Shown piece by piece: positions 1 to 10,644 of a stretch of DNA of 64,000 nucleotides (its first letter is position 1; each line of letters starts with the position of its first letter). Under the pieces are notes generated by a model. The model had not been told where the DNA came from. It ran no database searches and was given only the letters and a program-made list of their open reading frames with translations. The position numbers and the translations under genes are program-made. The DNA is from Alligator mississippiensis (taxonomy: Eukaryota > Chordata > Crocodylia > Alligatoridae), in the NCBI RefSeq assembly GCF_030867095.1, contig NC_081837.1:18830001-18894000 (forward strand). The letters run 5' to 3'.

Positions 1-622
1 GCCTTGCCCTTGCCCTTGGGGGTTGGGGGGGGCTGTAGCTGTAGCTGCTCCTGCTGTTGCTGCTTTTTTTGTTTGTTTGTTTGTTTGGACTGTAGTTGCT
101 GTCCCCAGACCCCAGCACACCCCAGAACACCCCACCACCGGTGGAGGCGTTTTGAGTACCCCAGCGCACCCGAGCACAGACCCTGCACACCTGCTCCCCT
201 CCCCTCCCCAGTGCACTGGAGACTGCTGTATTGTTTGGTTTTTGTTTTCGGAGCACCCCAGGAGCACCCCTCTGTGACATGGAGTAAGGACTGTGCAGCC
301 AGCCCGGAGGTACACGAGCACCCCGCCTCCGGGGTGTAGTTTTGAAGTTTTGTGGGGCCGCCAGTAGGCTGTTTTTGATGGGTTTCCTATTGGTTTCCTA
401 TTGTTTGCCTACGGTTTGGCTAGTGCTTGGCGGCTGGGCTGCCTTTTGTCCCCTCCCCTGCCCTCCCCCCGGGTGTCTTCCTATTGTGTGTGTCCTGTGG
501 TCCACTCCGCGCTCCCAGTGTTTTGTTTCGGCCGAGTAGGCCAGCGCCATGCATGCCCCCCCCTCATGTGACCCTGTGTCCCGGCCGTCCTGCCCCTGTG
601 GTCCTCTCCTGCACGATGCAGC
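1..622 (+). other. GC-rich leader upstream of Tx1-like LINE ORF1
   Basis: This C/G-rich stretch has no convincing coding region. It contains a short (GTTT)n run at about 71-86. It directly precedes ORF1 of the LINE and is most simply the 5' untranslated/promoter part of that element. Cysteine- and proline-rich short ORFs here look like composition artefacts. The left boundary is not seen because the window begins inside it. Confidence 0.45.
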
Positions 623-2403
623 ATGGAGGAGGGGGCCTGTAGCTACGCAGAGGCGGCCGCTGGCGGCGCAGTGGGGCCGGGCCCGGGGCCAGGTGGCAGC
701 ACCTCCACCGCCTCAGCATCTTCCATCCCGGGTGGGGGGACCCCCTTCCCAGCACTCACCCGCAAAAATGGGGTGAGATGCTGGCTACCTGAGAGGGAAG
801 GGGCCACGTTTGAGCCATATGTGCGGGCCCTAGCTCAGGTAGTGGGGGCCCCGAAAAATGTGGCGGCCTCCAGGTTCCATGGAAAGGGGGTGTTCTTCCT
901 TGCCACGGAGGCTGCTGCCCAGAAGGCGGTGGAAAGGGGGCTCGTGGTGGACGGGGAGTATGTCCCCCTTGAGCCCCTAGAAGAGCCAGGGACCAGGGTG
1001 GTCCTCAGCTCAGTGCCCCCGTACCTCCCAAACTGGGCCCTCCTGCCCCATCTCTCCTCACTGGGGAAAGTCATCTCCCCACTGGTCCCTCTGCCCTTGG
1101 GGTGCCGGGACCCCAGCCTCCAGCACGTGTGCTCCTTCTGGCGGCAGGTGATGATTCAGCCGGCAGCGGGGGCATGGCTGGGGGTGGAGAGGTCCCTGCA
1201 GGTTATCTTTGGGGGGGTCCCGCACCGCGTTTTCTTCACGGTGGGGGACCTGCGGTGCTACAAATGCCGCGGGGTAGGGCACCTCCACCAGGAGTGCCCC
1301 TACGGGCAAGCGCGGCAGGCACCGCGGGCCCCCGCCAGTGGAGGGGGTGCCCCTGCCACCAGCACCCCCGGCCCTAGCAGCAGCCCCCCAGCAGCAGAGC
1401 CCCCCACGGCCATGGCCACAGTCACTGGGGCGCAGGGACCAGGAGACGGGGAGGGGCAGGTAGGCCCAGAGCCGGGCTCAGCCCCGGCCTCAGCCCCAGG
1501 CCCAACCCCTGCCCAAGCCTCCACCTCAGGCAGCCCTGCTGGCCGTGCTGAGGATCACCCACTGGGTGAGCGGGTGGAGCCCCCCCCATCGTGGCGGGCA
1601 CAGAAAAGAAAGGCCCCGGAGCAGCTCGACCACTCCCTAGAGAAGGGCCCCCCGGCCATCTCCAAGGAGGGGGAGGGGGCTGATCCATGAGAGCCCCCAA
1701 CAGCCAGCAGAGCTGCTCCAGAGGACCACCCCTCCGGAGAAAGTCCGCGTCATCCCGGCGGAGGAGGCCCCAGAACCAGAACCAGCGGAGAAGCCCATGC
1801 TAGAGGAGCCCCCTGAGCCTGCCACCACCGAGGTAGGGCCCTCCCCAACATCGACATCCCCCAGCAAAGGGACGCTGGGGCTCACCCCAGTGAGCTCCGG
1901 CACAGGTCCCGAGGGGGAGGCCCCCTCTGCCCCCGCCCCTGTGGCACCTAGTGGGGAGGAAGGGCAAGGGCCAAGCTTCCCCCCCTCCCAAGCTCCCCTG
2001 TGAAGGGGCTGCAGATCTCCCTCGCCCCGAGTTGGAGGCCCAAGTGGGCCGAGAGGTCCAGATGGAGGCCGAGGAAGCCTCTGCCAGGCCATCGGCAGAG
2101 GCGCAACAAGCCAGCCAGCCAGGCCCCACTGGACCTGACCAGGCTGAGGATGCAGGGGGGTCAGCACGCAGCGTTGAGCCTGCAACCCCCCTAGCCCCGG
2201 CGGTCCCCAGGGATAAGCTGATAGCCTTCCTGGAGCAGGAAAGCACCCGGCGCGCTCCGGCCCGGGTGCAGCTGGCCCTGGACTGCTGGGGTGACTCTGG
2301 CAGCATCCTCGAGGCCACGAGGGCACTGGTAAAGGAGGATAAGGGGCCAAACAGGTGCAACGCCAGGGTGTACAACCGGGCCCGGTCCATGTATGACGCC
2401 TGA
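623..2403 (+). pseudogene. Tx1-clade LINE ORF1 (nucleic-acid-binding protein), frameshifted
   Basis: ORF1 proteins of these LINEs bind the element RNA. The first open segment (623-1690) gives about 355 residues with a Gly/Pro/Ala-rich start, a folded middle part and one CCHC zinc knuckle at about residues 212-225 (1256-1297). A long Pro/Ala/Ser-rich linker follows. The reading then moves to other frames: 1797-2003 and 1951-2403, so at least two frameshifts separate the N-terminal half from a conserved-looking acidic/helical C-terminus that ends at 2403. The ORF2 endonuclease begins about 90 bp downstream, the normal LINE arrangement. Very high GC matches ORF2 and differs from the AT-rich DNA to the right. 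The ORF1 assignment rests on the knuckle and on the position before a Tx1-type endonuclease. Confidence 0.75.
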
Positions 2404-2439
2404 CGGTGTACGGGCGGGGGGCCGGGTACCAGCTGGGCA

Positions 2440-4365
2440 TTGCCCTGCGCGAGCCCCCGGCCGAGTCATCGGAGCCCCCTCCTGCCAGCCATGATGTTGC
2501 TTAACATCGCGACCCTCAATGTCCGTGGCTGCATGCAGGGTCTCCGGAGGAGCCAGGTGTTCTCCTTCCTTCGGGAAAGGGCCTACTCGGTGGTGTTCCT
2601 CCAGAAGACCCGGACAACTCCGGCCGACGCTGCCACCTGGCGGCTGGAGTGGGGAGACAGGGTCTTCTTCAGTCACCTGTCGGCCACCTCTTGCAGGGTG
2701 GCCACCCTGTTCTCCCTGAGCCTGCAGCCGGAGATCTTGGAGGACGTTGAGGCGGTGCCAGGCCACCTGCTCCATGTCCGGGCCCGAGTGGCAGGGACGG
2801 TAGTGAACTTTGTGAATGTGTACGGCCCCGTCCTGGACCCAGACGCGGCGGATTTTTTCCGCCAGGCGGCCGACTACATGGGCACCTTGAGCCCTCATGA
2901 GAGCCTGGTCTTAGGCAGGGACTTCGTCACCCACGAGGAACAGAACCGCTCGCGTAGGCAACGGTGCCAGGCCGCCGCGGACGCCCTCAGGGGGATCCTA
3001 GAGGAGCACTCCCTGGTAGACGCCTGGCGAGTCTGTCACCCCGACGGCCCCCCAGCCCCCACGTACGTGCGGGTGGGGGGGGAAGCAGGCAAGCCACTCC
3101 CATTTGGACCGGATTTACATCTCGCCCTGCGTTGATGCCTGAGCCGTGTCCTTCAGAATGAGACCGGCCCCCTTCAGCCATCACCATCTGGTGTGCGCCC
3201 GGGTTGCGTCTGGCCCCAGGCAGCGGGGGTCGGCCTACTGGCACTTTAACAACAGCCTACTGGAGGACCCGAGCTTCAGAGCAGCCTTCCGGGAGTTCTG
3301 GTTGGCCTGGCGCGGGCAGCGGCAGTCTTTCCCCTTGGCTCAGGGATGGTGGGACGGGGGGGAAGGTGCGCATCTGGCTGTTTTGCCGCAGCTACACCTG
3401 GGGGCACACGTGGGAGCGGGAGGCGGCCATAGAGTGGCTCGAGCAGGAAGTGTTGGAGCTGGAGAGGCGCCTGGTCGCTGACCCGCGGAATCCGTCCCTC
3501 TGCGGAGAGTGCAGGGAGAGGCAGGAGGAGCCGAGAGCCCTGGAGGACCACCACGCCCACGGTGCGTTCGTCTGTGCATAAGTCCACCTCCTGCGGGAGA
3601 TGGACCATGGCTCCCGCTTCTATTGCCTGGAGAAGCAGAGGAGGGCCAAAAAGTACATCACTTGCCTGTTGGCGGATGGTGGTACCCCCCTCTCAGCCCC
3701 GGGAGAGCTGCGAGATTGCGCGAGGGCCTTCTACAGAAGGCTCTTTTCTCGGGAGCCGACCGAGGCCGCAGCCTGCAGCGCACTCTGGGAGGAACTGCCG
3801 CAGGTGTGTGCGGGCGACCGTGACTGGCTGGAGGCCCCTCCCCTTGGCCGAGCTCACGCTTGCCCTCCGTCTCATGCCCGGCAGCGAAGCGCCGGGGCAG
3901 GACGGGCTCACCACAGAGTACTACCGGGCCTTCTGGGATGTGCTCGACCCGGACCTTGCTGCGGTCTGGGCCAAGGCCGAGGATTGCAGGGAGCTCCCCC
4001 TGTCATGCAGGAGGGCAGTTTTGACTCTCCTGCTGAAGAAGGGGGACCTCCGCGACCTGAGGAACTGGTATCCCGTGTCCCTCCTCTGCATGGACTACAA
4101 GGTGGTGGTGAAGGCTGTCTCGCTGTGCCTGGGGTCCGTGCTGGCGGACGTGATCCATCCAGAGTAGACGTACATGGTGCAAGGTCGCTCCATCTTCGAC
4201 AACCTGTACCTGGTGTGGGACCTCCTGGAGCTGGCGCGTCGGGAGGGCCTGTTGGTTGGCCTGCTCTCCCTCGATCAGGAGAAGGCGTTCAACAGGATGG
4301 ACCACAGGTATCTCCCGAGGCACCTGGGGGCAAGGGGAACTGGGGGAGTGTCGGGGTGGTGGTGA
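2440..4365 (+). pseudogene. Tx1-clade LINE ORF2 (AP-type endonuclease plus start of reverse transcriptase), truncated
   Basis: The 5' part (2491-3135) is an apurinic-type endonuclease/exonuclease/phosphatase domain, recognisable from the opening ATLNVRG motif near 2508, FLQKTR near 2602, a VNVYGP strand near 2812 and a degraded GRDF site near 2915. The frame then changes repeatedly (3146-3481, 3204-3581, 3562-4167, 4174-4365), with a TAG at 4165. The last segment is the beginning of a reverse transcriptase: PGQDGLTTEYY, LLKKGDLRDLRNWYPVSLL and LDQEKAFNRMDH. It stops before the catalytic YxDD motif, so the copy has lost the palm and the 3' end. The protein is of the Tx1/L1-like group rather than CR1. 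It cannot encode an active enzyme. Confidence 0.85.
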
Positions 4366-4370
4366 CAGAT

Positions 4371-5035
4371 GGAGGCTAAAGCCGGGGGGGGGCGCTTTTT
4401 GGAGGCTTAAGCCCCTGGTGGTTGTGCGGGTGCTGTGTCTGCACCCTCCATACTTGATCGGGAGTGAAACTCTGGGCGGCAGGAATTCCAGACACCAGGT
4501 CAACCCAATGCATTACTATGGGGACTTCCAGGCACTGCTTTGACCAAGCTGAATGAAGTCCTCTTCAGGTGCCAACAGAGTCTGGAACTGTTGATCAGGG
4601 TCTTTGCCATCAAGGAGCTGTTACTTATTGTCTTTTCATGGTCAGTCACTGATCGAACCTTCGCACCCAAGAGATGGAGGCTGGTGTAATGTAATAATGT
4701 TGAGTGCATCTGAGAGCTGGGGGCCAGCTCAGGGTGCTTGTGTACGTGCAAGACCTACTTGTATTGAGATTTGCTTGTTTGTGTCTCCCATAGGGAAAGA
4801 TAGAGGGCAGCCTGTCATTCTCCTACGGAGACAGCAGAGAGTGATGGCTGAAGCACCCAGGAAGATGATAGCTGACTTTGAAAGTAGTTCCTGTTATTGT
4901 TAATTAATTGGCTGTTATTATCATCACTCTTGCCTTGTTGCTTTGTTGGTTGTCCCTTGTTAATCAATATCCCTTCCCCTTTGAACGTGTAGAAGTTTTG
5001 TCTGGGAACCTAACCAACAGAGTATACCAAGGGTC
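4371..5035. other. Intergenic stretch between LINE and ERV remnants
   Basis: After the Tx1 reverse transcriptase breaks off near 4340-4370, base composition drops from GC-rich to balanced and then AT-rich. No domain is recognisable. Part may be degraded pol sequence of the ERV that follows, since RNase H-like sequence starts just downstream, but I cannot show it. Confidence 0.3.
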
Positions 5036-5039
5036 TGAT

Positions 5040-6733
5040 AGATGGCCCACGCCAGCCTGCTCCAATTCTAAATGTAACTGTTGATTAATCCAGTTGGGAC
5101 CCAGTTGCTCTGATTGCAGATCTAGCCACATGATGAAGCAATAACAGATGGTGATGACACCTGGTTCGCTGATGGCTCCACCTATTGTGAGAGTGGTTAG
5201 CAATACACAGGGTACACGTCTGTCTATGAATACGGGCATGAGAAATGGACCGAGTTATTTGCAGAAGTTCCACTCCCCACTCGGCTCAGGTGACCGAGCT
5301 TGTACCTGGTGTATGTGCAATTGAGAACACTCCTCCTTATCAATTTTCTCTGACAGTGACTGGATAGTACATGCAATGATAGACTGGGTTCTGGTACGGA
5401 GAAGAAGAAAGCTCAGAACGTCAGATGTCAAACTGATAATACGCCTGCAGACGTTGCAATATGCATGGACATTACCCAGCTTGATGGTTTGGCTTATTGC
5501 TGTGGCAAAGTAAAGGCACACAGCTGTGGCACAAGTCAACCTTTAATAACTGTGACCATGAAGCTGCCAAGAAAGATGCCAAAAATAGATCTGAGTGATA
5601 GCTGCCAAAACCAGAGAAGATTTACCGTGTCCAAATTATGCCAAGAGTTCTCAATTCTATCAATCTGCTTGGCTTACAGGATCAAGATTTGTCTATTGCC
5701 AAACTGGTAGAACAGGGAAATCATGAACAATGATGTATTTGGCAAGAACTCTGTTGTCTAGTTCTTGCCATGAAAGGAGAAGACACACCAGTTTGGCAGT
5801 CCCGGATATAGTTAGGGCTGAACTAATAGCATTAGCGCATGAAGGAGGATGCCCAGGAATTAACAAGACTGTATCACATATCAAGGCAGCTGGATGATGG
5901 CCAACCATGAGCAAGGTAGTAAGAATTATGTTCACAGTTATCTTCCACGTGCAGCGAGTAATCCAGATCATCATATCATCAAAGGGATGTTGAGGAATCA
6001 AACAACTGTGGGTTCATGGATACACTTGCAAATAGATTTTATTGGACCTTTTACCAAGGACAGCCCAATGAAATTAATACTCCTTCGTCATAATAGATCA
6101 TTTGGCTACAAGAATGGAGGTATTTCCTATGAGGAATAACATGGCGCTCACAGCATGCACAACAGTAGAAGTGCTGGTAGAGCAGATATTTTCATGCTGG
6201 GGAACACCACAGGTAAAATCGATTCTGATCAAGGACCGTATTTCACATCAGCTGTGACTCAAGGAATCTGTCACACTTTTAACATACGGCAGAGATTTTC
6301 CACAGCCACAAAGTTCAGGGATTGTGGAATGAGCAAACCAAATTGCCTTAAGGTTACTAATTCAAGGGGAAGATTGAAACCAGAAGCTTCCACTAGTTCT
6401 AACAGCCCTGCAAGGCACTGCAGCACTGCGCGGTATAACGCCTCACAAGGCAACGACAAGAAAAAGGACAAAGACAAGAAAAATACCGTTGCTGGAGCTG
6501 TGGTGGTTGCAGAGTCATCTTCCTACTGATTTGCAGCCCTGCGTAATCACGGATGCATGGATCCAGAAATTATTGAACACAATCAAGGACATTGATTTGC
6601 ACGTTGCAAGAACCTTGGGGCTAACAAGAGGTGAATGGACTATCAACAGCAGCACTTTTATCATCTTGCAAATCCCACTGACTGGAAGCTGGAAGATCAT
6701 GCTATGTATCAGGCAATGTTTAAAAAAGCACAC
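5040..6733 (+). pseudogene. Decayed endogenous retrovirus pol: RNase H and integrase
   Basis: Fragments in several frames form the 3' half of a retroviral pol. RNase H is suggested by a WFADGSTY motif near 5163, a second acidic segment near 5355 and a VKAHSCGTSQ segment near 5510. An integrase zinc-binding HHCC region lies at about 5836-5960. The integrase core follows at 6020-6400, with IDFIGPF near 6034, an SDQGPYF-like segment near 6225 and a catalytic-Glu region near 6300-6330. Frameshifts and stops occur every few hundred bases, so it is a dead, old copy. It belongs to the same broad class (gamma/epsilon-like) as the ERV at 57526-62993 but is much more decayed and not obviously the same family. 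The upstream reverse transcriptase is not recognisable. A solo LTR interrupts the 3' side at 6739. Confidence 0.7.
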
Positions 6734-6738
6734 CCTGT
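6734..6738. repeat. Target-site duplication CCTGT (left copy)
   Basis: The five bases CCTGT directly precede the TGTCTCGG start of the solo LTR and recur at 7321-7325 directly after its ...GTGACA end. A 5-bp duplication is expected for Gypsy elements and for some ERV groups. Confidence 0.85.
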
Positions 6739-7320
6739 TGTCTCGGACGGCCGGAGCCGACTCGAGGTGATATACAAATTGCTCGGTCGTTTGGGCGGGC
6801 TGGTGAATGGAGAGGCAGACAAAGCGTATTGGTTGCAAAAACTTTACTTACGCTGCTAGTAGCCACGACGCAGGTGGTCCGGTCGCTTAAACAACTCTAG
6901 GAGCTGCTCCAGCTGGCAAGGCTCAGGCCAGCTAATCTGTCCACAAATTAAGCCGGCAGGGAAAGGGCACGTCGAAGGATTGCGCTCGGCGACGGGGAGA
7001 AGAATCGATAGGTGATCAGTCTATCGATTAGCTCAGCCGCAAGCCAGATATCTTTAGAGGCATGCTGCAGCATGCTCGCAGTTCTCCGACTTGGGTGGAA
7101 GTCGCACAAAATTTTATACGGCTAACAAGCCAATTGCTAGCCGCCACGTAGGAATAATTTAGAACTGGCCAATAGTGGGACACACATTTGCATGCGAATG
7201 GCGGGAACTCTCTTGCACCGGGGTTTTCTGTTGCAGCAGAAAACTTTTGCTGTGCAAGAGACTCTCATGTGGCGGGAAAATTCCATCGTGCCGAGGCACT
7301 AAAATCACTGGGTTGTGACA
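6739..7320 (-). mobile_element. Solo LTR, copy A of a family seen twice in this window
   Basis: This 582-bp unit begins TGT and ends ACA and is flanked by the perfect 5-bp duplication CCTGT. Its right half aligns by eye with the unit at 59593-60350, so both are one LTR family. Promoter signals make sense on the minus strand: two TTCCCGCC (E2F-like) sites (plus-strand GGCGGGAA at 7200 and 7271), two CCAAT boxes (plus-strand positions 7130-7134 and 7169-7173) and a TATA-like GTATAAAA about 15 bp further on (near 7112-7120). Transcription would therefore run leftward. No internal coding region remains between two LTRs, so recombination to a solo LTR is inferred. Confidence 0.85.
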
Positions 7321-7325
7321 CCTGT
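7321..7325. repeat. Target-site duplication CCTGT (right copy)
   Basis: Right partner of the 5-bp duplication at 6734-6738; it lies immediately 3' of the LTR end. Confidence 0.85.
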
Positions 7326-8130
7326 CACCTTTGGGATTAGGCCTGGGGTTGTTGAGGGGGAAAGTATTCTTAATTAAACCAATGGGGTTCTTAATCCCAA
7401 TTAAGGGTCCCATGGGGAAAGGGGAAGAGCCTCAACCCTCACTAAGCATAAGCCTGTGGCCCGGCTCTAGTTAGCAGACTATAATTAACTAGTGAATCAA
7501 TTAATACAAACCCATAAGATGGTGATATAAGATTTGAAGAGCAATAAAGGGAATTCTAATCTTGCTGCTGCTGGAGAATGTGTTATCAATGAGAGCTGAA
7601 GGATGAAAATGGCTGTCAATACCATCAGAAATCTAGCAAAAGGAAGCCAGTCTGGATCCACTATTGTCATTTCCATGCAGTAAGGATCTGAGAGTGTTTT
7701 AAATTAGACAGGTTTTGTTGTTTGGAGATTAAATCTTAGGACCATATTGATAGGGGATTTACCCATTGATGCTCATCATCTGCCTTATGCTAATGTATCT
7801 TTAGATATGAATGTCAGTGAATCAAGTACTGTAAAGTTGACATCTGGAGCTATGGACGCTTAGTGAAAAACCTGGACTGTTTCATGTCATAATGGCTGTT
7901 CCGGACATGGAATTGCACTCTGCACTTGGCCACTAGAGATGATGGTAAAGTCGTTTGCCAGGACAAGATATACATAGTTTTCGGACAACGAAGCATGCTT
8001 ATAACCCTGACATTGTACCCTCTCCTGCACCCCCAAAGATTTCTGTTGTCACCATTTTAAATGGAGAATTCCTGATCCCATTTTCACTGACAGGAACATC
8101 ATTTCATTACAAGGGTCTAAATCTTAAATT
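7326..8130 (+). other. Possible downstream remnant of the ERV, unassigned
   Basis: AT-rich sequence with short open segments. Because the solo LTR is an insertion, this stretch was once contiguous with the ERV pol remnant at 5040-6733 and could be the old env region. I see cysteine- and tryptophan-containing fragments at about 7860-7960 but no diagnostic env motif, so no function is assigned. Confidence 0.25.
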
Positions 8131-8349
8131 TGCCTTATGACAGCATGAGGCCTCGTGTTCGAGGCAGTCCTAGACTATCCCCAGTGCAGTGTAGGAAACC
8201 CCTTCCTGACCATGCTGGGGCAGAGCCTTTCTGCTCACCGGATCAGCACCTGCTTCCTCTCAACAGTGTGGCCGGTGCGTGCACATTTCCAGCCTTGTGT
8301 CCGAGGGCCGGGGAGGCCAGAGGACAACATGGTGCAGCATAGGGGTGCA

Positions 8350-8645
8350 TCTAGTATATGATACCACATACCCAAAGCCCAGATACCCTCCAAGAACATG
8401 AAGATAATCAGCTCCTACATATTCTCAATACCATGCAGCAATGCTCACACAGAACAGGTTTTTTCAATGGTGACCACCGATTGGAGACACCAGAGGAACA
8501 GGCTGGTAGTGGACAGTGTGAAAGCCGAGCTCCAGATCTGCATTAATTTTTCAGAACAATGCAAAGACATGTACTTTCACTTCCTGGGGAACAAAAAACT
8601 TCTGAATGATGCCAGGAAAGGACAGAAATATCAACAGTAGTAGCT
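8350..8645 (+). pseudogene. hAT transposase C-terminal dimerisation domain fragment
   Basis: The open segment 8398-8640 reads SIPCSNAHTEQVFSMV followed by WRHQRNRLVVDSVKAEL and ends with a KLLNDARKGQKY-like tail. This is the hAT C-terminal dimerisation region, in which the S-N-A-x-x-E-x-x-F-S pattern is conserved. Only about 80 residues remain; the catalytic core is absent upstream. The TAG stop at 8638 and the AT-rich tail that follows are consistent with the natural 3' end of a transposase gene. Confidence 0.8.
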
Positions 8646-8985
8646 CCTAGAATTGAGAGTAAACATTTCACATTTTGGTAGTCTTTATAGATGTGGTTCT
8701 TATGAATTAGCACTAAATTTATTTTTTAAAAAATCACTATACACTAAAAGCAACAGCCCTCTATTCTCAACGGCCACTCTGAGCCGCGTGTGCACAGAAG
8801 TGGAGAGCTGCTCTTTAAAATAGCTCTCGTATATATATTTTCATTGTTGATATTGATATTTGAACATTGTTACTAATATTAATTGTTGTATTGTTTATTA
8901 TTGAATATAGTTGTTCATTACCCCTCCTATTTTGGGTTGTATTATTATTGCACCAGCTTAGAGTCAGGCGGTAGACCTAGAGCTG
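8646..8985. other. AT-rich tail after hAT fragment
   Basis: AT-rich non-coding sequence with runs such as TTTATTTTTTAAAAAA near 8718. It most likely belongs to the 3' non-coding part of the hAT copy. I cannot identify its terminal inverted repeat. Confidence 0.3.
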
Positions 8986-9274
8986 ATGAGAGCCAGCCCC
9001 CATGCATTTATGGTAGGGTCATGTTATTACTTAGCTTATTTAGCAGGAGCCACCCTCAACAGCTCCAGTTCCTTTGCCATCTTCTACTTCTCCAACATCG
9101 GGGCATCCAGGACCATGTGGCACCTGGCATTCACAACCAGCTGCAGGGCAGAGCCAGGCTGGTCTGTGATGCTCTCAGTGATAGCAGAGACCCAGACTTG
9201 GAGCAAGAAGGGGGCAGAGAAGAAGAGACACAGGGACATGAGGACTCCAGTAGTGAGAAGGGGTCAGACCTATT

Positions 9275-9346
9275 CCTGCCTGTCACTGACTTTGTATATG
9301 CCCTTGGGAAAGTCACTTACCCTGTTTCTTGGTGTCTGCACATCTC
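9275..9346 (+). mobile_element. MIR core-SINE fragment
   Basis: The segment around CCTTGGGAAAGTCACTTACC (from 9302) matches the central core of MIR SINEs (CTTGGGCAAGTYACTTAACC type), with preceding CACTGACTTTGT and following TCTTGG text in the right order. It is an ancient amniote repeat. About 70 bp can be recognised. Confidence 0.6.
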
Positions 9347-9439
9347 CACTGAGCACAGAAGGGAGAGCAGGGCATGGACCAGGGGCGGGCACTAGCGCAC
9401 AGTCTCGGCCTGCAGGTGGGCAGCCCTGATCCAACTAGG

Positions 9440-10055
9440 ACTGAAGGGACTGTAGCCCTCACTAGTGAGTGGCCCCTCTGCAATGGGCTGGGAGGTCACA
9501 GAGTCCAGCTCCTGGCAGTTGTGTGGACCACACAATCACCACAGGGCCCCGGCCGAGAGCCAAAGCACTGGGCTGAGGAGAGTTGGCCCCCAGCTTCCCT
9601 CTGCACCTGAGCCCGCCACAGTAGTGCTGCACGTGCCCTCCAAGGTCCGTGCCCTGCTTGCTCTAGTTAAGCCCATCCTTGAGTCCTATGGAAGCAGGTG
9701 CAACAGTGACCCGCCTTTCAGGGGAGAGCACTCAGAGCCTTGGGGCAAAGGGGCAGCAGGAGGAGGAAGAGCCTGGAGCTTGGATCCTGCTGGGCAACCT
9801 ACAACAGGGGTTATGGGATCCCTGGCATGACCCATGAGGAGTCGGCAGAGATGAACACAGGAAATGCCCAGCCTCAACTAGTGCAGACAGTAGCAAACGG
9901 TGCTAGACTGTTAGGCCTGCAAGAAGAGAATCAGAACTCCAGAGCCAAAGCAGCATTCACCAGCGGTCATCCCGGCGCAGCTCTCCCATCATCCATCCTG
10001 GGGTCAGTGCTGAGCCCTGTCATTTGGCTACAATGGGATTTGTGGATGCTTTTGC
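9440..10055. other. No recognisable feature
   Basis: Balanced-composition DNA with short overlapping ORFs in several frames and no family signature. I see nothing supportable here. Confidence 0.3.
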
Positions 10056-10084
10056 AAGCCCTAATATACTTTTGGAAAAAGACC

Positions 10085-10640
10085 ACGCAAAGCTACAGGA
10101 ATTCATTTGACACAATGTACAAAATGCCGATTGCTTGCCAAGTGCAAATAAGCTAGGACAGGGCTACCTTTCAAAGGTTTTTGCTACAAATTTTGAGGAG
10201 ATAAAGTCTCTAATTAACTCATGTAAATCTTTGGCCATTATATCTGATGAGTCCACCAGTGAGCAAGACAACTATCATGTACCACATGTTTTGTATTTCT
10301 TTTTGTATTTCTTTTGTATATGTTTTGTATTTGATTTGTATTTCTGATCAGGTTGAAGATGGAGACAGGAAAGTTAACTAGTGCTCTCCCAACTGCCTTT
10401 ACATGAACGCTGCCAACTACACTACAGTTTATCAAGTGATAATTAAAAGCGTTTCAAAATACGGTGCAGATTTCAACCGAGGGTCTGCTTTCGTTAGCGA
10501 CAATGGAACTTTTACATCATGAAACCTTTCAAATCTGCTTCCAGGTGTAATGCCAAATGCTAATCAAGTTACATACAATGTACACATTTCTTGTGTCAGT
10601 TAGCTGTGGAGAAGCGAGCCTGGTAAAGTTGATAACCAGC
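10085..10640 (+). pseudogene. hAT-like transposase fragment (central region)
   Basis: From about 10097 the translation contains GQGYLSKVFATNFEEIKSLI followed by a conserved IISDEST motif at about 10238-10258. This resembles the start of the hAT catalytic core, where an acidic residue sits in a strand followed by D-E-S/T. A further segment around 10435-10520 (VIIKSVSKYGADF, then FVSDNGT) fits the second acidic motif. The copy is interrupted by stops, and an ATTTCTTTTGT-type T-rich expansion lies near 10290-10345. It is separate from the hAT C-terminus at 8350, since the domain order is reversed relative to a single element. Confidence 0.55.
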
Positions 10641-10644
10641 CAGC

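Noticed and set aside
4..339. 111-residue Cys-rich open frame at the window start
   Set aside because: It lies in the GC-rich LINE leader, has low-complexity repeats and no domain; composition explains it.
1637..2440. 267- and 196-residue minus-strand frames opposite LINE ORF1
   Set aside because: Antisense shadows in very GC-rich sequence.
7600..8130. Possible retroviral env
   Set aside because: No reliable env motif in any frame; only the position after pol supports it.
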